Positions 1 through 8,652 of a stretch of DNA of 50,913 nt are shown here, one piece after another. The stretch is from Alphaproteobacteria bacterium MedPE-SWcel (GTDB lineage Bacteria; Pseudomonadota; Alphaproteobacteria; Rhodobacterales; Rhodobacteraceae). Under the pieces are notes generated by a model, which had not been told where the DNA came from, did not search any database, and worked only from the letters and a program-made list of their open reading frames with translations. The position numbers were made by a program, and so were the translations under genes. Position 1 is the first letter of the stretch, and every line of letters starts with the position of its first letter. Where the stretch lies: contig MPDC01000026.1 in assembly GCA_001874255.1 (NCBI GenBank), positions 1-50,913 of the forward strand, in the 5' to 3' direction.

Positions 1-22
1 GTTAGATAATCTATTGTTTTCT

Positions 23-38
23 AACAAGAGTCGCAGTT
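23..38. repeat. Left copy of 16-bp inverted repeat bracketing the window
   Basis: The 16 bases AACAAGAGTCGCAGTT recur as an exact reverse complement near the right end (50874-50889). Just upstream, bases 1-6 (GTTAGA) can pair with 20-25 (TCTAAC) to form a small stem-loop. The copies could be ends of a mobile element, a dispersed repeat at which an assembly broke, or an inversion site. The sequence shows only the identity and orientation; function is unknown. Confidence 0.6.
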
Positions 39-84
39 GGAGGTAGCGTGCGCCCGCGCCGGACAACCGAGCGCGCTTTTTTGT

Positions 85-110
85 CAGGACTGGCTGACAG
101 GACTGGCTGA
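85..110. repeat. Two tandem copies of a 13-bp unit, 3' of rnd
   Basis: The unit CAGGACTGGCTGA occurs twice head to tail without mismatch. It lies 44 bases beyond the rnd stop codon in noncoding DNA. It is one of about ten short tandem repeats of unrelated sequence found only between genes in this window. Confidence 0.85.
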
Positions 111-153
111 ACCTCGGGTCACATCGAGGTCAGGATCGGGGTCGCTTGGGGGG

Positions 154-1311
154 TCAGATGTCCACCACCTGAACGGTCTGGCCTTTGGCAGCCAGGGCGA
201 TCCTGCCCTCGCACAACCGCAAGGCATCGGCGCCAAAAACCTCGTGCCGCCAGCCACTCAGGGCCGGGACATCGCGTTCGCCGGCCGCAATCGCATCCAG
301 ATCCGACGAGGGCGCGATCAGCTTGGCCGCGACACCGGCGGTTTCGGTCTTGGCCTTCAGCAAGACCCGCAACAGATCCGCCAGCGCCGGGTTCACCTGA
401 ATTTTCTCGCGAGAGCGGTCGGGCTGCGGGATTTGATCCTGGGGGCAGTTCATGCCCCGTTCGACCGCCTTCAGGATGCCTTCGGCAATCGCGCCTTTGC
501 GCGCCTCGCGCAGCAACAGACGCGAGCCCCCCAGATCGGAAGGCGTGCGTGGCTTGGTCGACGCCAGTTCGACCAAAGCGTCATCTTTGTAGACCCGGTT
601 GCGCGGCACATTATTCGTTTGCGCATAGTCCTCGCGAAAGGCTGCCAGCTCCCGCACCACGGCGAGAAACCGGCCCGAGCTTGTGCGGGTCTTGACCCGG
701 CGCCAGGCCTCGGAGGGTTGCACCGTGTAGGTCGCAGGATCGGTGAGAACCTTCAATTCCTCGGCCACCCAATGGCTGCGGCCGGTCTTTTCCAACTCGC
801 GGTTCAGATGTTCGTAGATCTGGCGCAGATGGGTCACATCCGCCAATGCATAGGTTTTTTGCGCCTCGCTTAGCGGGCGGCGCGACCAGTCGGTGAAGCG
901 GGATGTCTTGTCCAGACCCTGCTTGCAGATCTTGCGCACCAGCGTCTCGTAACCGACCTGTTCGCCAAATCCGCACACCATGGCAGCGACCTGGGTGTCA
1001 AACAGAGGCGTCGGGAAAACGCCTGCATCGACCCAGAAAATCTCGAGATCCTGCCGGGCCGCGTGAAAGACCTTTACGACCTGTTCGTTGCGAAACAGAT
1101 CATAAAGCGGCTCCAGCGACAGCTCTGCGCACAAGGGATCCACCAGAACGGCATTCTCATCTCCGCTTCCGGGAAATGCCATCTGCAGCAGGCATAGCTT
1201 TGAATAATAGGTCCGTTCGCGCAGGAACTCGGTATCGAGCGTCACATAGGCATGGTTTGCGGCTTCCTCGCAAAAGGCCCGCAGCTCGTCGGTCGTTGTC
1301 AGGGTTCTCAT
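154..1311 (-). CDS. rnd: Ribonuclease D
   Basis: A 3'-to-5' exoribonuclease of the DEDD family that trims tRNA precursors and other stable RNAs in the cytoplasm. The 385-residue length is normal for the family. The three exonuclease motifs are visible: TLDTEFLRE (D26, E28), FHAARQDLEIF (D88) and YALADVTHLRQIYEHL (Y154, D158). The C-terminal half carries HRDC-type helical domains. It sits 98 bp downstream of purN on the same strand, with a long inverted repeat in the gap, so it may be transcribed separately or as the tail of a purMN-rnd unit. The assignment is secure. Confidence 0.93.
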   Translation of the reverse strand: MRTLTTTDELRAFCEEAANHAYVTLDTEFLRERTYYSKLCLLQMAFPGSGDENAVLVDPLCAELSLEPLYDLFRNEQVVKVFHAARQDLEIFWVDAGVFPTPLFDTQVAAMVCGFGEQVGYETLVRKICKQGLDKTSRFTDWSRRPLSEAQKTYALADVTHLRQIYEHLNRELEKTGRSHWVAEELKVLTDPATYTVQPSEAWRRVKTRTSSGRFLAVVRELAAFREDYAQTNNVPRNRVYKDDALVELASTKPRTPSDLGGSRLLLREARKGAIAEGILKAVERGMNCPQDQIPQPDRSREKIQVNPALADLLRVLLKAKTETAGVAAKLIAPSSDLDAIAAGERDVPALSGWRHEVFGADALRLCEGRIALAAKGQTVQVVDI

Positions 1312-1361
1312 TGAAATGCGTCTTTGCAGGTTTTTCTAAAGTTGTGTCCGCTCGGTTCCCC

Positions 1362-1407
1362 GTTGATACGCCGACGCGGCCCCGGTTGCAAACCCTGTCG
1401 TATCAAC
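1362..1407. other. Inverted repeat between purN and rnd
   Basis: GTTGATACG at 1362-1370 is the reverse complement of CGTATCAAC at 1399-1407, enclosing a GC-rich loop. It begins two bases after the purN stop codon. No T-run follows on the minus strand, so it is not a standard intrinsic terminator. It could protect the purMN mRNA 3' end or attenuate read-through into rnd. Confidence 0.4.
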
Positions 1408-1409
1408 CG

Positions 1410-2039
1410 TCAGCTCAGATAGAGAGGCGCGGTCTCGCCGCGTAAAAATCGGGACAAGACCGCAGGATAGAGGCGATGTTCCTGCACCAGAACCCGCAGG
1501 GCAAGATCGTCTGGCGTGTCGCCTGCGAGGACCGGCACCTCGGCCTGGCCCAGGATCGGGCCATCGTCCAACAGCGGCGTCACCTGATGGACGGTGCAGC
1601 CATGACGCCTGTCCCCGGCTGCGAGCGCCCGGGCATGGGTCTGCAACCCTTTGTATTTCGGCAGCAAAGAGGGGTGAATATTGAGCATCCGCCCCTCGAA
1701 CTGACTGACAAAACCCGCCGTCAGCACCCGCATGAAGCCGGCAAGGCAGACCACATCGGCGCCGGCGTCGAGGATCGGCTTCACCAGCTCTGCCTCGAAT
1801 GCCTCAGGGTCGGTGCCAAAAGGCCGGTGATCCACCACAGCCGTCGGAATGCCGCGTTCGGCCGCTTTGGCCAGCCCGCCCGCATCGGGCCTGTTCGACA
1901 AGACAAGACAGGGACGTCCCGGGTGGATCTCGTCCCGCAGCATGCTGTCCACGAGCGCCACCATGTTGGAGCCGCCGCCCGACAGCAAGATCGCAACAGA
2001 GGCCTTGCCCTGCGCGTCCTTCTGTCCCGTCTGGCTCAC
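1410..2039 (-). CDS. purN: Phosphoribosylglycinamide formyltransferase (GAR transformylase)
   Basis: Transfers a formyl group from 10-formyltetrahydrofolate to GAR, the third step of de novo purine synthesis. Of 209 residues, the N-terminus shows [12 protein letters not shown] (phosphate binding), and the middle shows [13 protein letters not shown] and [16 protein letters not shown], which contain the catalytic Asn, His and Asp of the family. I chose the GTG start at 2039 because it overlaps the purM stop as GTGA and gives the normal N-terminus. A longer reading in this frame runs antisense-free into purM and has no support. It is translationally coupled to purM. Confidence 0.93.
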   Translation of the reverse strand: MSQTGQKDAQGKASVAILLSGGGSNMVALVDSMLRDEIHPGRPCLVLSNRPDAGGLAKAAERGIPTAVVDHRPFGTDPEAFEAELVKPILDAGADVVCLAGFMRVLTAGFVSQFEGRMLNIHPSLLPKYKGLQTHARALAAGDRRHGCTVHQVTPLLDDGPILGQAEVPVLAGDTPDDLALRVLVQEHRLYPAVLSRFLRGETAPLYLS

Positions 2040-3082
2040 AGCAGGGCGCCCGAATACCGAACGCCCTCGCCCGCGGTCACAGTGCCGAGGCGGGACACAG
2101 TTTCGCCTTCGGCCGTCAATAGCTCGCTCACCGCATCGGCCCGGTCCGCATCGACAACCACGATCATGCCGATGCCGCAATTGAAGGTCTTCAGCATCTC
2201 GGTCTCTTCTATGCCGCCCACGGTTGCAAGCCATTTGAAAATGCCCGGCAGGTCCCATGCACCCAGATCAATATCCGCCCCGAGCCCATCGGGCAGCACA
2301 CGTGGCAGGTTTTCCGTCAGCCCGCCGCCGGTGATATGCGCCAGGGCGTTGACCCCGCCGGAGCGCACGGCAGACAGCACCTGTTTGACATAGAGGCGGG
2401 TCGGCGTCAGCAAGGCCGCGCCCAATGTTCCCGCGCCGAAGGGGCTGTCGGCATCCCAGTCGAGGCCCGAGTATTTGACGACCTGACGCACCAGAGAATA
2501 TCCGTTGGAATGCACCCCGTCAGACCCGAGGCCCAGCAAGACATCGCCTTCTGACACCCCGTCCGGCAGAGCCGTTCCGCGTTCCATCGCCCCCACGGCA
2601 AAGCCTGCGAGATCAAAGTCGCCTTTGGGGTACATGCCCGGCATCTCGGCGGTCTCGCCGCCGATCAGGGCGCAGCCAGACCGCACGCAGCCCTCGGCAA
2701 TGCCTTCGATAATGCGGGCGGCTGTTTCTGTCTCCAGCTTGCCGGTGGCAAAATAATCGAGAAAAAAGAGCGGCTCCGCGCCCTGACACACCAGATCGTT
2801 GACACACATGGCCACCAGGTCGATCCCGACGCCATCCACATGGCCGGTGTCGATCGCGATACGCAGCTTGGTGCCGACGCCATCCGTCGCGCCGACCAGA
2901 ATCGGGTCTTCGAAGCCTGCGGCCTTCAGATCGAAAAGAGCACCAAACCCGCCCAGACCGCTCATCACGCCGGAGCGGTTTGTGCGTTTGGCTGCCGGTT
3001 TGATCCGGTCCACCAGAGCATTGCCCGCATCAATGTCCACCCCTGCATCCGCATAGGTCAAACCGTTTTTGCCGCTGGTCAT
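2036..3082 (-). CDS. purM: Phosphoribosylformylglycinamidine cyclo-ligase (AIR synthetase)
   Basis: ATP-dependent ring closure of FGAM to AIR, the fifth step of purine synthesis. The 348-residue protein begins [17 protein letters not shown] and has the family signatures [33 protein letters not shown], and the dimer/active-site segment around [12 protein letters not shown]. The ATG at 3082 is preceded by AAAGGAG eight bases upstream, which decides against an in-frame upstream extension. It is first of the purM-purN pair, an order common in proteobacteria. A 341-bp divergent spacer separates it from an unknown gene pair. Confidence 0.95.
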   Translation of the reverse strand: MTSGKNGLTYADAGVDIDAGNALVDRIKPAAKRTNRSGVMSGLGGFGALFDLKAAGFEDPILVGATDGVGTKLRIAIDTGHVDGVGIDLVAMCVNDLVCQGAEPLFFLDYFATGKLETETAARIIEGIAEGCVRSGCALIGGETAEMPGMYPKGDFDLAGFAVGAMERGTALPDGVSEGDVLLGLGSDGVHSNGYSLVRQVVKYSGLDWDADSPFGAGTLGAALLTPTRLYVKQVLSAVRSGGVNALAHITGGGLTENLPRVLPDGLGADIDLGAWDLPGIFKWLATVGGIEETEMLKTFNCGIGMIVVVDADRADAVSELLTAEGETVSRLGTVTAGEGVRYSGALL

Positions 3083-3423
3083 CACTTGGCTCCTTTGCAC
3101 TGATTTACGAGGCTTTAGCCTATCGGGTTGGCGAAGGAAACAAGGGATTGCGCCCGCCTCCCGCATCAGGGGCCGTGCGATCCCGGCAAGGCGACAGCGG
3201 TGTGGATATCCACGCCGGGTTGGGGCCGATGGACGCACAATTTACGGGCGCTTGCACCGCCTCAGAGGGAGATTCACGGTTCGTTTTCCACGGATAGCCA
3301 CATCGACGGTCTGCGACACATCAAACGCCGCCTCCGCCGCTTCAGCTCTCTTTAAGGTTGCATTTGCAGGGTCCTTATCTAAACTTGCCACCATATTTTG
3401 CGATTGATTATGGGGGGAAATGA
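3083..3423. other. Divergent spacer between purM and an unknown operon
   Basis: These 341 bases hold no convincing gene. The purM-proximal part is GC-rich; the last 80 bases before 3424 are clearly AT-richer (around CATATTTTGCGATTGATTATG). Promoters for both directions must lie here, but I could not identify a -35/-10 pair with confidence. Confidence 0.5.
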
Positions 3424-3777
3424 ATGGGCGGAAGTGATCTTGGCTGGCTTTCCGAAGCGGCGCAGAACGAATTGACCAGTTATCTATGGACGGCGATCAA
3501 GGCCCTGATCGCGCTCAATGGGTTGTGGCTTACAATCGGGTCCTTGCAACAAATTCTTCAGGCATTTCGCCTGCTGTATGAGGAAATCCGCGGGCCTCAG
3601 ACCTCTGCTGCCCGGACCGGGCGACGGCGACGTATGGCGACGCTGATCGATGAATTCAAGAACCTCCTGAACCGGTTGCTTGGCGCTGAAAACAAGAAGA
3701 TCGAAATGGCGCTGGCGGCAAAGAACGGGGTGCAACAACTGGTACAAGGCGGACAGCAGGCCGCTGCCGTTCAGTGA
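3424..3777 (+). CDS. Small protein of unknown function, first gene of a two-gene operon
   Basis: I do not recognise this 117-residue protein. The N-terminal half contains one hydrophobic helix (about residues 18-42, rich in Ala, Leu, Ile and Trp), followed by an Arg-rich patch (TGRRRRM, about residue 66) and an amphipathic helical tail ending in a Gln/Ala-rich stretch. The start is supported by GGGGGGA seven bases upstream. The next gene follows after 12 bp. The local GC content is visibly lower than in neighbouring housekeeping genes. It may be a membrane-anchored or membrane-interacting protein that pairs with its neighbour; this is inference from composition only. Confidence 0.65.
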   Translation: MGGSDLGWLSEAAQNELTSYLWTAIKALIALNGLWLTIGSLQQILQAFRLLYEEIRGPQTSAARTGRRRRMATLIDEFKNLLNRLLGAENKKIEMALAAKNGVQQLVQGGQQAAAVQ

Positions 3778-3789
3778 TAGGAGAGCAAC

Positions 3790-4293
3790 ATGGCTGATGA
3801 CGGAAGCGCTCTGTTGAAAGGCGTGAATGAGGCTGAGGCCTTGGTGAAGGATTTCATGAAGCTGGGGAAATCCACCCTGACGGACCTCAAGAAATTTGAA
3901 TCCGAAGTCAAGTCGCACAAGGCGACGCGCCCGATGGTCGAAAAGTTTGGTTGGTCAAAGAAAGTCGCAAAGCTGACGGACAACAAGAAGATCATCGATG
4001 CGGTTTTTGCGATTGAGAAATCCAAAACCCGTAAAAGTTGTGAAGCAGCGGCAAAGTTGATGAAGGGGGATAAAAAGCTCGCGCCTCTGCTGGATGAAAT
4101 CGAGCGCGTGCTAAAAGGTGACGAGGCTTTGGCGAAAAAAATCTCCGGCGCCGCTGATGCCGCCAAGAAGCGTGCCCAGCAGGCGGAGAAATTCCTCGCG
4201 GGCGGAAAATCCTTTGAAAAAGCCTTCAAGTCCAATCTCAAGGATGTCCTGACAGAGGTGAAAGCCGCCAAATCCGACCCCAAGGACGACTGA
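3790..4293 (+). CDS. Lysine-rich helical protein of unknown function
   Basis: The 167-residue protein is about one fifth lysine, has no signal peptide or membrane segment, and is predicted from its heptad-like Ala/Leu/Lys pattern to be almost entirely helical (for example ADAAKKRAQQAEKFLAGG). AGGAG lies seven bases before the ATG. Codon use is AT-richer than in the flanking purM and hydrolase genes. It forms an operon with the hydrophobic small protein upstream and ends 250 bp before a tRNA gene on the other strand. Possible roles such as nucleic-acid binding or partner of the upstream protein cannot be decided from sequence. It resembles no family I can name. Confidence 0.7.
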   Translation: MADDGSALLKGVNEAEALVKDFMKLGKSTLTDLKKFESEVKSHKATRPMVEKFGWSKKVAKLTDNKKIIDAVFAIEKSKTRKSCEAAAKLMKGDKKLAPLLDEIERVLKGDEALAKKISGAADAAKKRAQQAEKFLAGGKSFEKAFKSNLKDVLTEVKAAKSDPKDD

Positions 4294-4338
4294 CGCCCCC
4301 CCTGCCCGCGCGCCTTGAGCAGGATCGCCCTGATACGC

Positions 4339-4374
4339 ACCGGAACACGAACCGGAGCACGAACTGGGACACGC
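4339..4374. repeat. Three degenerate tandem copies of a 12-bp unit
   Basis: Units read ACCGGAACACGA, ACCGGAGCACGA and ACTGGGACACGC. They lie 46 bases after the stop codon of the Lys-rich gene. A second imperfect duplication (GCCCGCAGAAG at 4491 and 4508) lies between this array and the tRNA. Confidence 0.8.
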
Positions 4375-4542
4375 TCAGCCCCCCGGGCGGGGACCTCAGA
4401 TGCCCTGCCCGATCGGCCGAGGCCTCGGCATTCCCGCTTCGGCACCGTTTCCAGGGGCCGACACCGTATAGAGGACCCTACATGGGCCAGTGCCCGCAGA
4501 AGCAAGGGCCCGCAGAAGCCAGGAATCGATGGCAGCGATGGA

Positions 4543-4618
4543 TGGTGGGAGATCAGAGATTCGAACTCTGGACCAAAGCGTTATGAGCGCTCTGCTCTAA
4601 CCGCTGAGCTAATCTCCC
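4543..4618 (-). tRNA. tRNA with CAT anticodon, probably tRNA-Ile2 (lysidine type)
   Basis: Reading the minus strand gives a full cloverleaf of 76 bases: acceptor GGGAGAT/ATCTCCC, discriminator A, encoded CCA, D arm GCTC/GAGC, anticodon stem GAGCG/CGCTT around loop CTCATAA, variable loop TGGTC and T arm CAGAG/CTCTG with TTCGAAT. Anticodon CAT fits elongator Met or Ile2. The D-loop and the variable region resemble E. coli Ile2 more than elongator Met, but the choice is not certain. An encoded initiator is excluded because the first pair is G-C rather than mismatched. Confidence 0.9.
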
Positions 4619-4731
4619 ACAGCGGTTTTCTTACAAGCATTCGATTTCGACATCAATCCATTCAAAGGCCGTGTTGCGCAGATAGATCGCGACCGGCCAT
4701 GACGGCCGGAGGCGCTGGCGCCCGACAGGAC

Positions 4732-6015
4732 CTACTCGCCCGCAGCGCGGGTCTCGAACTGCAGGCCGACGGCAGTGCGATTGGGAAAACCGGCCCAATA
4801 GGTGTGATCGTCCTGCGCGACGCCTTCTGCGGCCATCGACCATCGCCCGTCAGAGGCCTTCGGGGTCAGCTCCAGATAGGCGGCCCGGTCCTCCAGGCCC
4901 TTGAGGTGAAGATCGAGATAGGCGGTCACGAAATGCTGGGTGATATTGTTCATCCGGACGCTGTCCCAAACCGCGTCGGCGTAATGGTCGAAGGGCGCGT
5001 AGCCGAGCGATTCGACCGGCAGCCAGCTGTTGTCCGGGGCGGGCATCGGAGCTGCGGCATTGTGGTTGGCGTTCTCAAAGGTCAGCAAATGCCGGTCGGT
5101 GCCGGTGGTTTCCTCGAAAATCCTGCGCATCGCGGCGTAGTCAGACACATCATCGACCTCACCTGCGATCAGCATCAGCGGCTTTTTTATTCCACCGAGC
5201 CCCGCGCCGTCCCAGAAATCCCAGTTGCGCCCCCAGGGACCGATCGCAACCACCGCCTTGACCCGGTCATCGGGCAGCGCCTTGTGGCTGGCACTGCCGG
5301 ATTGATGCACGGCCAGCAAATCCTGCGCCGGTGCGAAACGCGAAGTCATGATCTCTTGGCTGAGGCCGCCACCGGCAAAGATCAACGCCCCATAGCCGCC
5401 CATGGAGTAGCCGATCACCGCCGCAGTGTCGCCGTCGACAATCGCGCCGACAGGTCCCTCCAGACCCGCCATGCGATCCAGCACGAAGGCTTGATCCTGC
5501 GGGCGATTGACCAGCGTCGAGGGGAAGGCCGAGAGGTCGGAATAGGTGCTTTCGGTGTGGTCGATGGCCGCGACCACATAGCCCTTTGACGCCACATTCT
5601 CTGCCAGCGGGCTCATCAGGAACCGGTTGCCCGGATAGCCATGTGACACGATCACCAGCGGGAATTGGCCATCCGCTGCAGGCGCGGCATCTCTTGCGGC
5701 GCGTCCCGTGAGGCTGGTGGCGGTCGCCCCGTCCCGCAACTCCGTGGTGTAGGTCGTCCCCTCTTCGGTGCCGCTGGCGGCGGGATACCAGACCTCGACC
5801 GTCAACGGCCGATCATAGGTGGGCGCGGCCTCTGCCGTGGTGTTCACCACATCCGCCACGCCCTTGCGGGTAAAGGTCAAGGTGGTCACGCCGATCTTGT
5901 GATCGCCATATGGGGCCAGCGCCGGCGCATCCGGCCGGATCCGGTCGATGCGGTTCTCTGCCAATCCTGCCGACGCAACCGTCGCCAATGCCGCGCCAAG
6001 TGCAATGCGTTTCAT
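4732..6015 (-). CDS. Secreted alpha/beta hydrolase (dienelactone-hydrolase / PAF-acetylhydrolase type)
   Basis: The protein is about 427 residues. It has a signal peptide (MKRIALGAALATVASAGLAEN, cleavage likely after GLA), an oxyanion-region VIVSHGYPG, the nucleophile elbow GYSMGGYG, an acid candidate in AGEVDDVS and a histidine candidate in ENANHNAA. This matches predicted dienelactone hydrolases and platelet-activating-factor acetylhydrolase-like esterases. The substrate is unknown, and the export signal suggests a periplasmic or extracellular ester. GGAGG precedes the ATG at 6015 by eight bases; a TTG three bases upstream is a less likely start. It is a single gene, convergent with nothing and separated from the next gene by 165 bp. 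Confidence 0.85.
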   Translation of the reverse strand: MKRIALGAALATVASAGLAENRIDRIRPDAPALAPYGDHKIGVTTLTFTRKGVADVVNTTAEAAPTYDRPLTVEVWYPAASGTEEGTTYTTELRDGATATSLTGRAARDAAPAADGQFPLVIVSHGYPGNRFLMSPLAENVASKGYVVAAIDHTESTYSDLSAFPSTLVNRPQDQAFVLDRMAGLEGPVGAIVDGDTAAVIGYSMGGYGALIFAGGGLSQEIMTSRFAPAQDLLAVHQSGSASHKALPDDRVKAVVAIGPWGRNWDFWDGAGLGGIKKPLMLIAGEVDDVSDYAAMRRIFEETTGTDRHLLTFENANHNAAAPMPAPDNSWLPVESLGYAPFDHYADAVWDSVRMNNITQHFVTAYLDLHLKGLEDRAAYLELTPKASDGRWSMAAEGVAQDDHTYWAGFPNRTAVGLQFETRAAGE

Positions 6016-6180
6016 CAAGTCATCCTCCGAAATTCCCTGACAGAGGACAGCCCCGCGCGAAAAAATTCAACGCTTCTTTGTGACATGCGCCACCGGTCAC
6101 TTCGCGCACAACGATGTAATCCTGCGTTTTCAGAAGAATTACGCTGCGTCACCATTTGCCTTCAGATCTGAAGCGCGGGG

Positions 6181-7512
6181 TCAGAGCGCGATGACGATAT
6201 CCGCCTGCAGCCCCCCCAGCGCCTCGCTGGTGCCGAGCCGCAACGTGCCGCCATGCGCTCGGGCAATATCCGCAACAATGGCCAGACCCAATCCAACGCC
6301 CGTTCCGAGATCCTGATTGCGGGCAGGATCAAGGCGGGTGAAGGGACGAATGGCATCGCCGCGCAGGTCCTCGGGAATGCCGGGGCCGTCGTCTTCGACC
6401 CGGATCCGCAGCGACTTTTGCATCACGGCGACCGAGACCCGCGCCCGGGTCCCATAGCGGATCGCGTTGGAGATGAGATTATCGACCGCCCGCCGAACAG
6501 CGGCAGCGCGCAGGGGCACGCGTCGGCCGCCAACCGCCTCGACCAACAGAACATTCTGCCCCTGGCGCGCCCAACTCTGCACAGCGTCCTCGATCAACGC
6601 GCAGGGATCCGTGTCTTCCATGGCGCTGGTGGTCACGCCGCGCGCAAAATCAAGGAAGGCATTGACCATGTCCTCCATCTCCTTGACGTCCCTCTGCATC
6701 GAGGCAATCTCCTCGTCATCACCGAGCATCGAAAGGCTGAGCTTCAGGCGCGTCAGTGGCGTTCGAAGATCGTGGCTGACACCGGACAGCATCAAGGTGC
6801 GTTGTTCCAACTGCCGATCAATTCGCGCACGCATGTCGATAAAGGCCGCCCCCGCAGCCCGCACTTCGACCGCACCACGTGGCTGATAGGGAATCATCCG
6901 ACCGCGCCCGAAGGCTTCGGCCGCATCCGCCAGCCGTTTGATCGGCCTGAGCTGATTGCGCATGTAGGCCATCGCGATCACCACCAGCAGAAACCCAAAG
7001 ACAGCCATCGTCACGATCAGCTGATGGGGCGCGGCGGCGCTCACTCTGCGGCGGCTGAATTCCATCGAAACAGGCCCATGCACCGTATCCATCACAGTGA
7101 GGATCTGCCGCGATCTTGGCAATTGGATCGCCCTGAAATCAGGAAGGCCCTGAGCAAAGGTCTCTCTCACGATCCGGCCGGAATAATCCTCGAAGGGGAT
7201 GAAATCCGCAGGCATCGCTTCATCCTCGTCCAGAAACCGGATGCTGATCTGCAGCGGCGAGAGAATTGGCTGCAGCCGCAGCAAGGCCTCATCCGGCCCG
7301 GCGCTGCGGTCGATTTCATCCCCGATCAGGATGAATTCCCGCACCATGGTTTGCGCCATCTGCTTGGTGATGTCTTCGAGGTCGCGCCGGATGAAGACGA
7401 AGGACACAACGATCTGCAGCAGCACGATCGGCATCAGAAGGATCAAGGCCGCGCGCCCGTAGATGCCCTTGGGCATTCTGGGAATATAGTGTTTGAGACG
7501 GGAGACAATCAT
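6181..7512 (-). CDS. Sensor histidine kinase, EnvZ-like, without an adjacent regulator
   Basis: A 443-residue membrane kinase. TM1 is at about 21-41, a periplasmic loop of about 120 residues follows, TM2 is at about 165-184, HAMP at about 185-238, the phosphoacceptor motif SGVSHDLRTPLTR has H247, and the ATPase domain has NLISNAIRYG (N box), VEDDGPGIPED (G1) and GVGLGLAIV (G2). This layout is that of EnvZ-type kinases partnering OmpR-type regulators. No response regulator is adjacent: downstream is the secreted hydrolase, upstream a divergent hydrolase 57 bp away. The ATG at 7512 lacks a clear ribosome site, but it gives a normal short cytoplasmic N-terminus; upstream in-frame readings overlap the divergent gene. 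Confidence 0.9.
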   Translation of the reverse strand: MIVSRLKHYIPRMPKGIYGRAALILLMPIVLLQIVVSFVFIRRDLEDITKQMAQTMVREFILIGDEIDRSAGPDEALLRLQPILSPLQISIRFLDEDEAMPADFIPFEDYSGRIVRETFAQGLPDFRAIQLPRSRQILTVMDTVHGPVSMEFSRRRVSAAAPHQLIVTMAVFGFLLVVIAMAYMRNQLRPIKRLADAAEAFGRGRMIPYQPRGAVEVRAAGAAFIDMRARIDRQLEQRTLMLSGVSHDLRTPLTRLKLSLSMLGDDEEIASMQRDVKEMEDMVNAFLDFARGVTTSAMEDTDPCALIEDAVQSWARQGQNVLLVEAVGGRRVPLRAAAVRRAVDNLISNAIRYGTRARVSVAVMQKSLRIRVEDDGPGIPEDLRGDAIRPFTRLDPARNQDLGTGVGLGLAIVADIARAHGGTLRLGTSEALGGLQADIVIAL

Positions 7513-7569
7513 GACTAAGCCTAGAGCGGAGCAGGACAGGGGCGCAAAAGCGCCACAAGGAGGATCGTC

Positions 7570-8490
7570 GTGAGCAGATCGCAAGCCGATGACGGGTTCA
7601 ACCCCAAACCGGGGCTGGCAGAGGATGTCGCCCCTGGCGTGCGCCGCATTCTGGCACCGAATCCATCGCCGATGACCTACCGGGGCACCAACACCTATCT
7701 TGTCGGCACCACCGCGCTGGCAGTGATCGACCCCGGCCCCGACTCTGACCCGCACCTGGAGGCCCTGCTGTCCGCCCTCAGCCCCGGACAATCCGTGTCC
7801 CATATTCTCGTCAGCCACAGCCATATGGATCACTCCCCCCTGGCGGCGCGGCTGGCACAGGAAACCGGGGCGCCGATCCTGGCGTTCGGCACCGCCGAGG
7901 CCGGGCGCAGTGCGATCATGAGCGATCTGGCGGAGCGCGGGCTGGTCGGAGGCGGCGAAGGCATCGACCGCGCATTTACCTGTGATCAGACCCTCGTGGA
8001 TGGCGAGATCATCCGCGGCGATGGTTGGCAGCTGGAGGCACTGCATACGCCCGGCCACATCGGCAATCACTTGTGTTTTGCATTCGGGGACCTGCTGTTT
8101 TCCGGCGATCACGTGATGGGCTGGGCCAGCTCGCTGGTATCGCCTCCGGATGGAGACCTGACCGATTTCATGGCCTCCTGCCAACGCCTTCGGCACCGCC
8201 AGTGGTCCCGGTTCCTGCCCGGCCACGGCGCTCCGGTTCTGGCGCCGCAAGACAGGCTGGACTGGCTTCTTTCCCATCGCCGCCAGCGGGAAGCGTCAAT
8301 CCTCGCCCATCTTGCGACCGGCCCCGCAACGGCAACCACACTCGCCGCTGCAATCTATACCGACACGCCCCCTGCCCTTCTTGGCGCAGCAGCGCGCAAC
8401 GTATTGGCTCATTTGATTGATCTGGTCCAGCAAGGGCACGTTACGCCGCTGACATCATTGCAGGCCGACGCGACATTCCGGAGAGTCTGA
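7570..8490 (+). CDS. Metallo-beta-lactamase-fold hydrolase (LACTB2-like)
   Basis: A cytoplasmic binuclear-zinc hydrolase of about 306 residues. The metal motif HSHMDH (H83, H85, D87, H88) is intact, followed by LHTPGHIGNH, FSGDHVMG and LPGHGAP, which supply the remaining ligands. The last 70 residues form a helical, winged-helix-like tail typical of the LACTB2/glyoxalase-II-like branch. Substrate is unknown; related proteins include RNA hydrolases and thioesterases. GTG is the start, with AAGGAGG six bases upstream. It is divergent from the histidine kinase across a 57-bp gap and followed by tRNA-Asn. Confidence 0.88.
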   Translation: MSRSQADDGFNPKPGLAEDVAPGVRRILAPNPSPMTYRGTNTYLVGTTALAVIDPGPDSDPHLEALLSALSPGQSVSHILVSHSHMDHSPLAARLAQETGAPILAFGTAEAGRSAIMSDLAERGLVGGGEGIDRAFTCDQTLVDGEIIRGDGWQLEALHTPGHIGNHLCFAFGDLLFSGDHVMGWASSLVSPPDGDLTDFMASCQRLRHRQWSRFLPGHGAPVLAPQDRLDWLLSHRRQREASILAHLATGPATATTLAAAIYTDTPPALLGAAARNVLAHLIDLVQQGHVTPLTSLQADATFRRV

Positions 8491-8520
8491 GAATTTTTTC
8501 CATCATCGTCTTTTTCACTC

Positions 8521-8549
8521 TGGACGGAGATGGTTGCCGAAGCTATACG
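8521..8549 (+). promoter_or_regulatory. Possible promoter of tRNA-Asn
   Basis: TGGACG (8521-8526) and TATACG (8544-8549) are spaced 17 bases apart, each matching four of six sigma-70 consensus bases. The -10 element lies 11 bases before the mature tRNA 5' end. Placement is right but the match is modest. Confidence 0.35.
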
Positions 8550-8560
8550 AGCCCCCACAC

Positions 8561-8635
8561 TCCGGCGTAGCTCAGCGGTAGAGCAGTTGACTGTTAATCA
8601 ATTGGTCGTAGGTTCGATCCCTACCGCCGGAGCCA
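8561..8635 (+). tRNA. tRNA-Asn (GTT)
   Basis: A 75-base cloverleaf with acceptor TCCGGCG/CGCCGGA, discriminator G, encoded CCA, anticodon stem GTTGA/TCAAT with loop CTGTTAA (anticodon GTT), and T arm GTAGG/CCTAC with TTCGATC. A tyrosine recombinase gene begins 124 bases downstream in the same direction, the usual arrangement when the 3' half of the tRNA serves as an attachment site. No second copy of the tRNA 3' end was seen in the window. Confidence 0.97.
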
Positions 8636-8652
8636 ATTCACCCTCTAAGCCC

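Noticed and set aside
4315-5589. 424-codon plus-strand frame through the tRNA and opposite the secreted hydrolase
   Set aside because: Reads through a tRNA gene and a tandem repeat; the minus strand encodes a signal peptide and hydrolase motifs.
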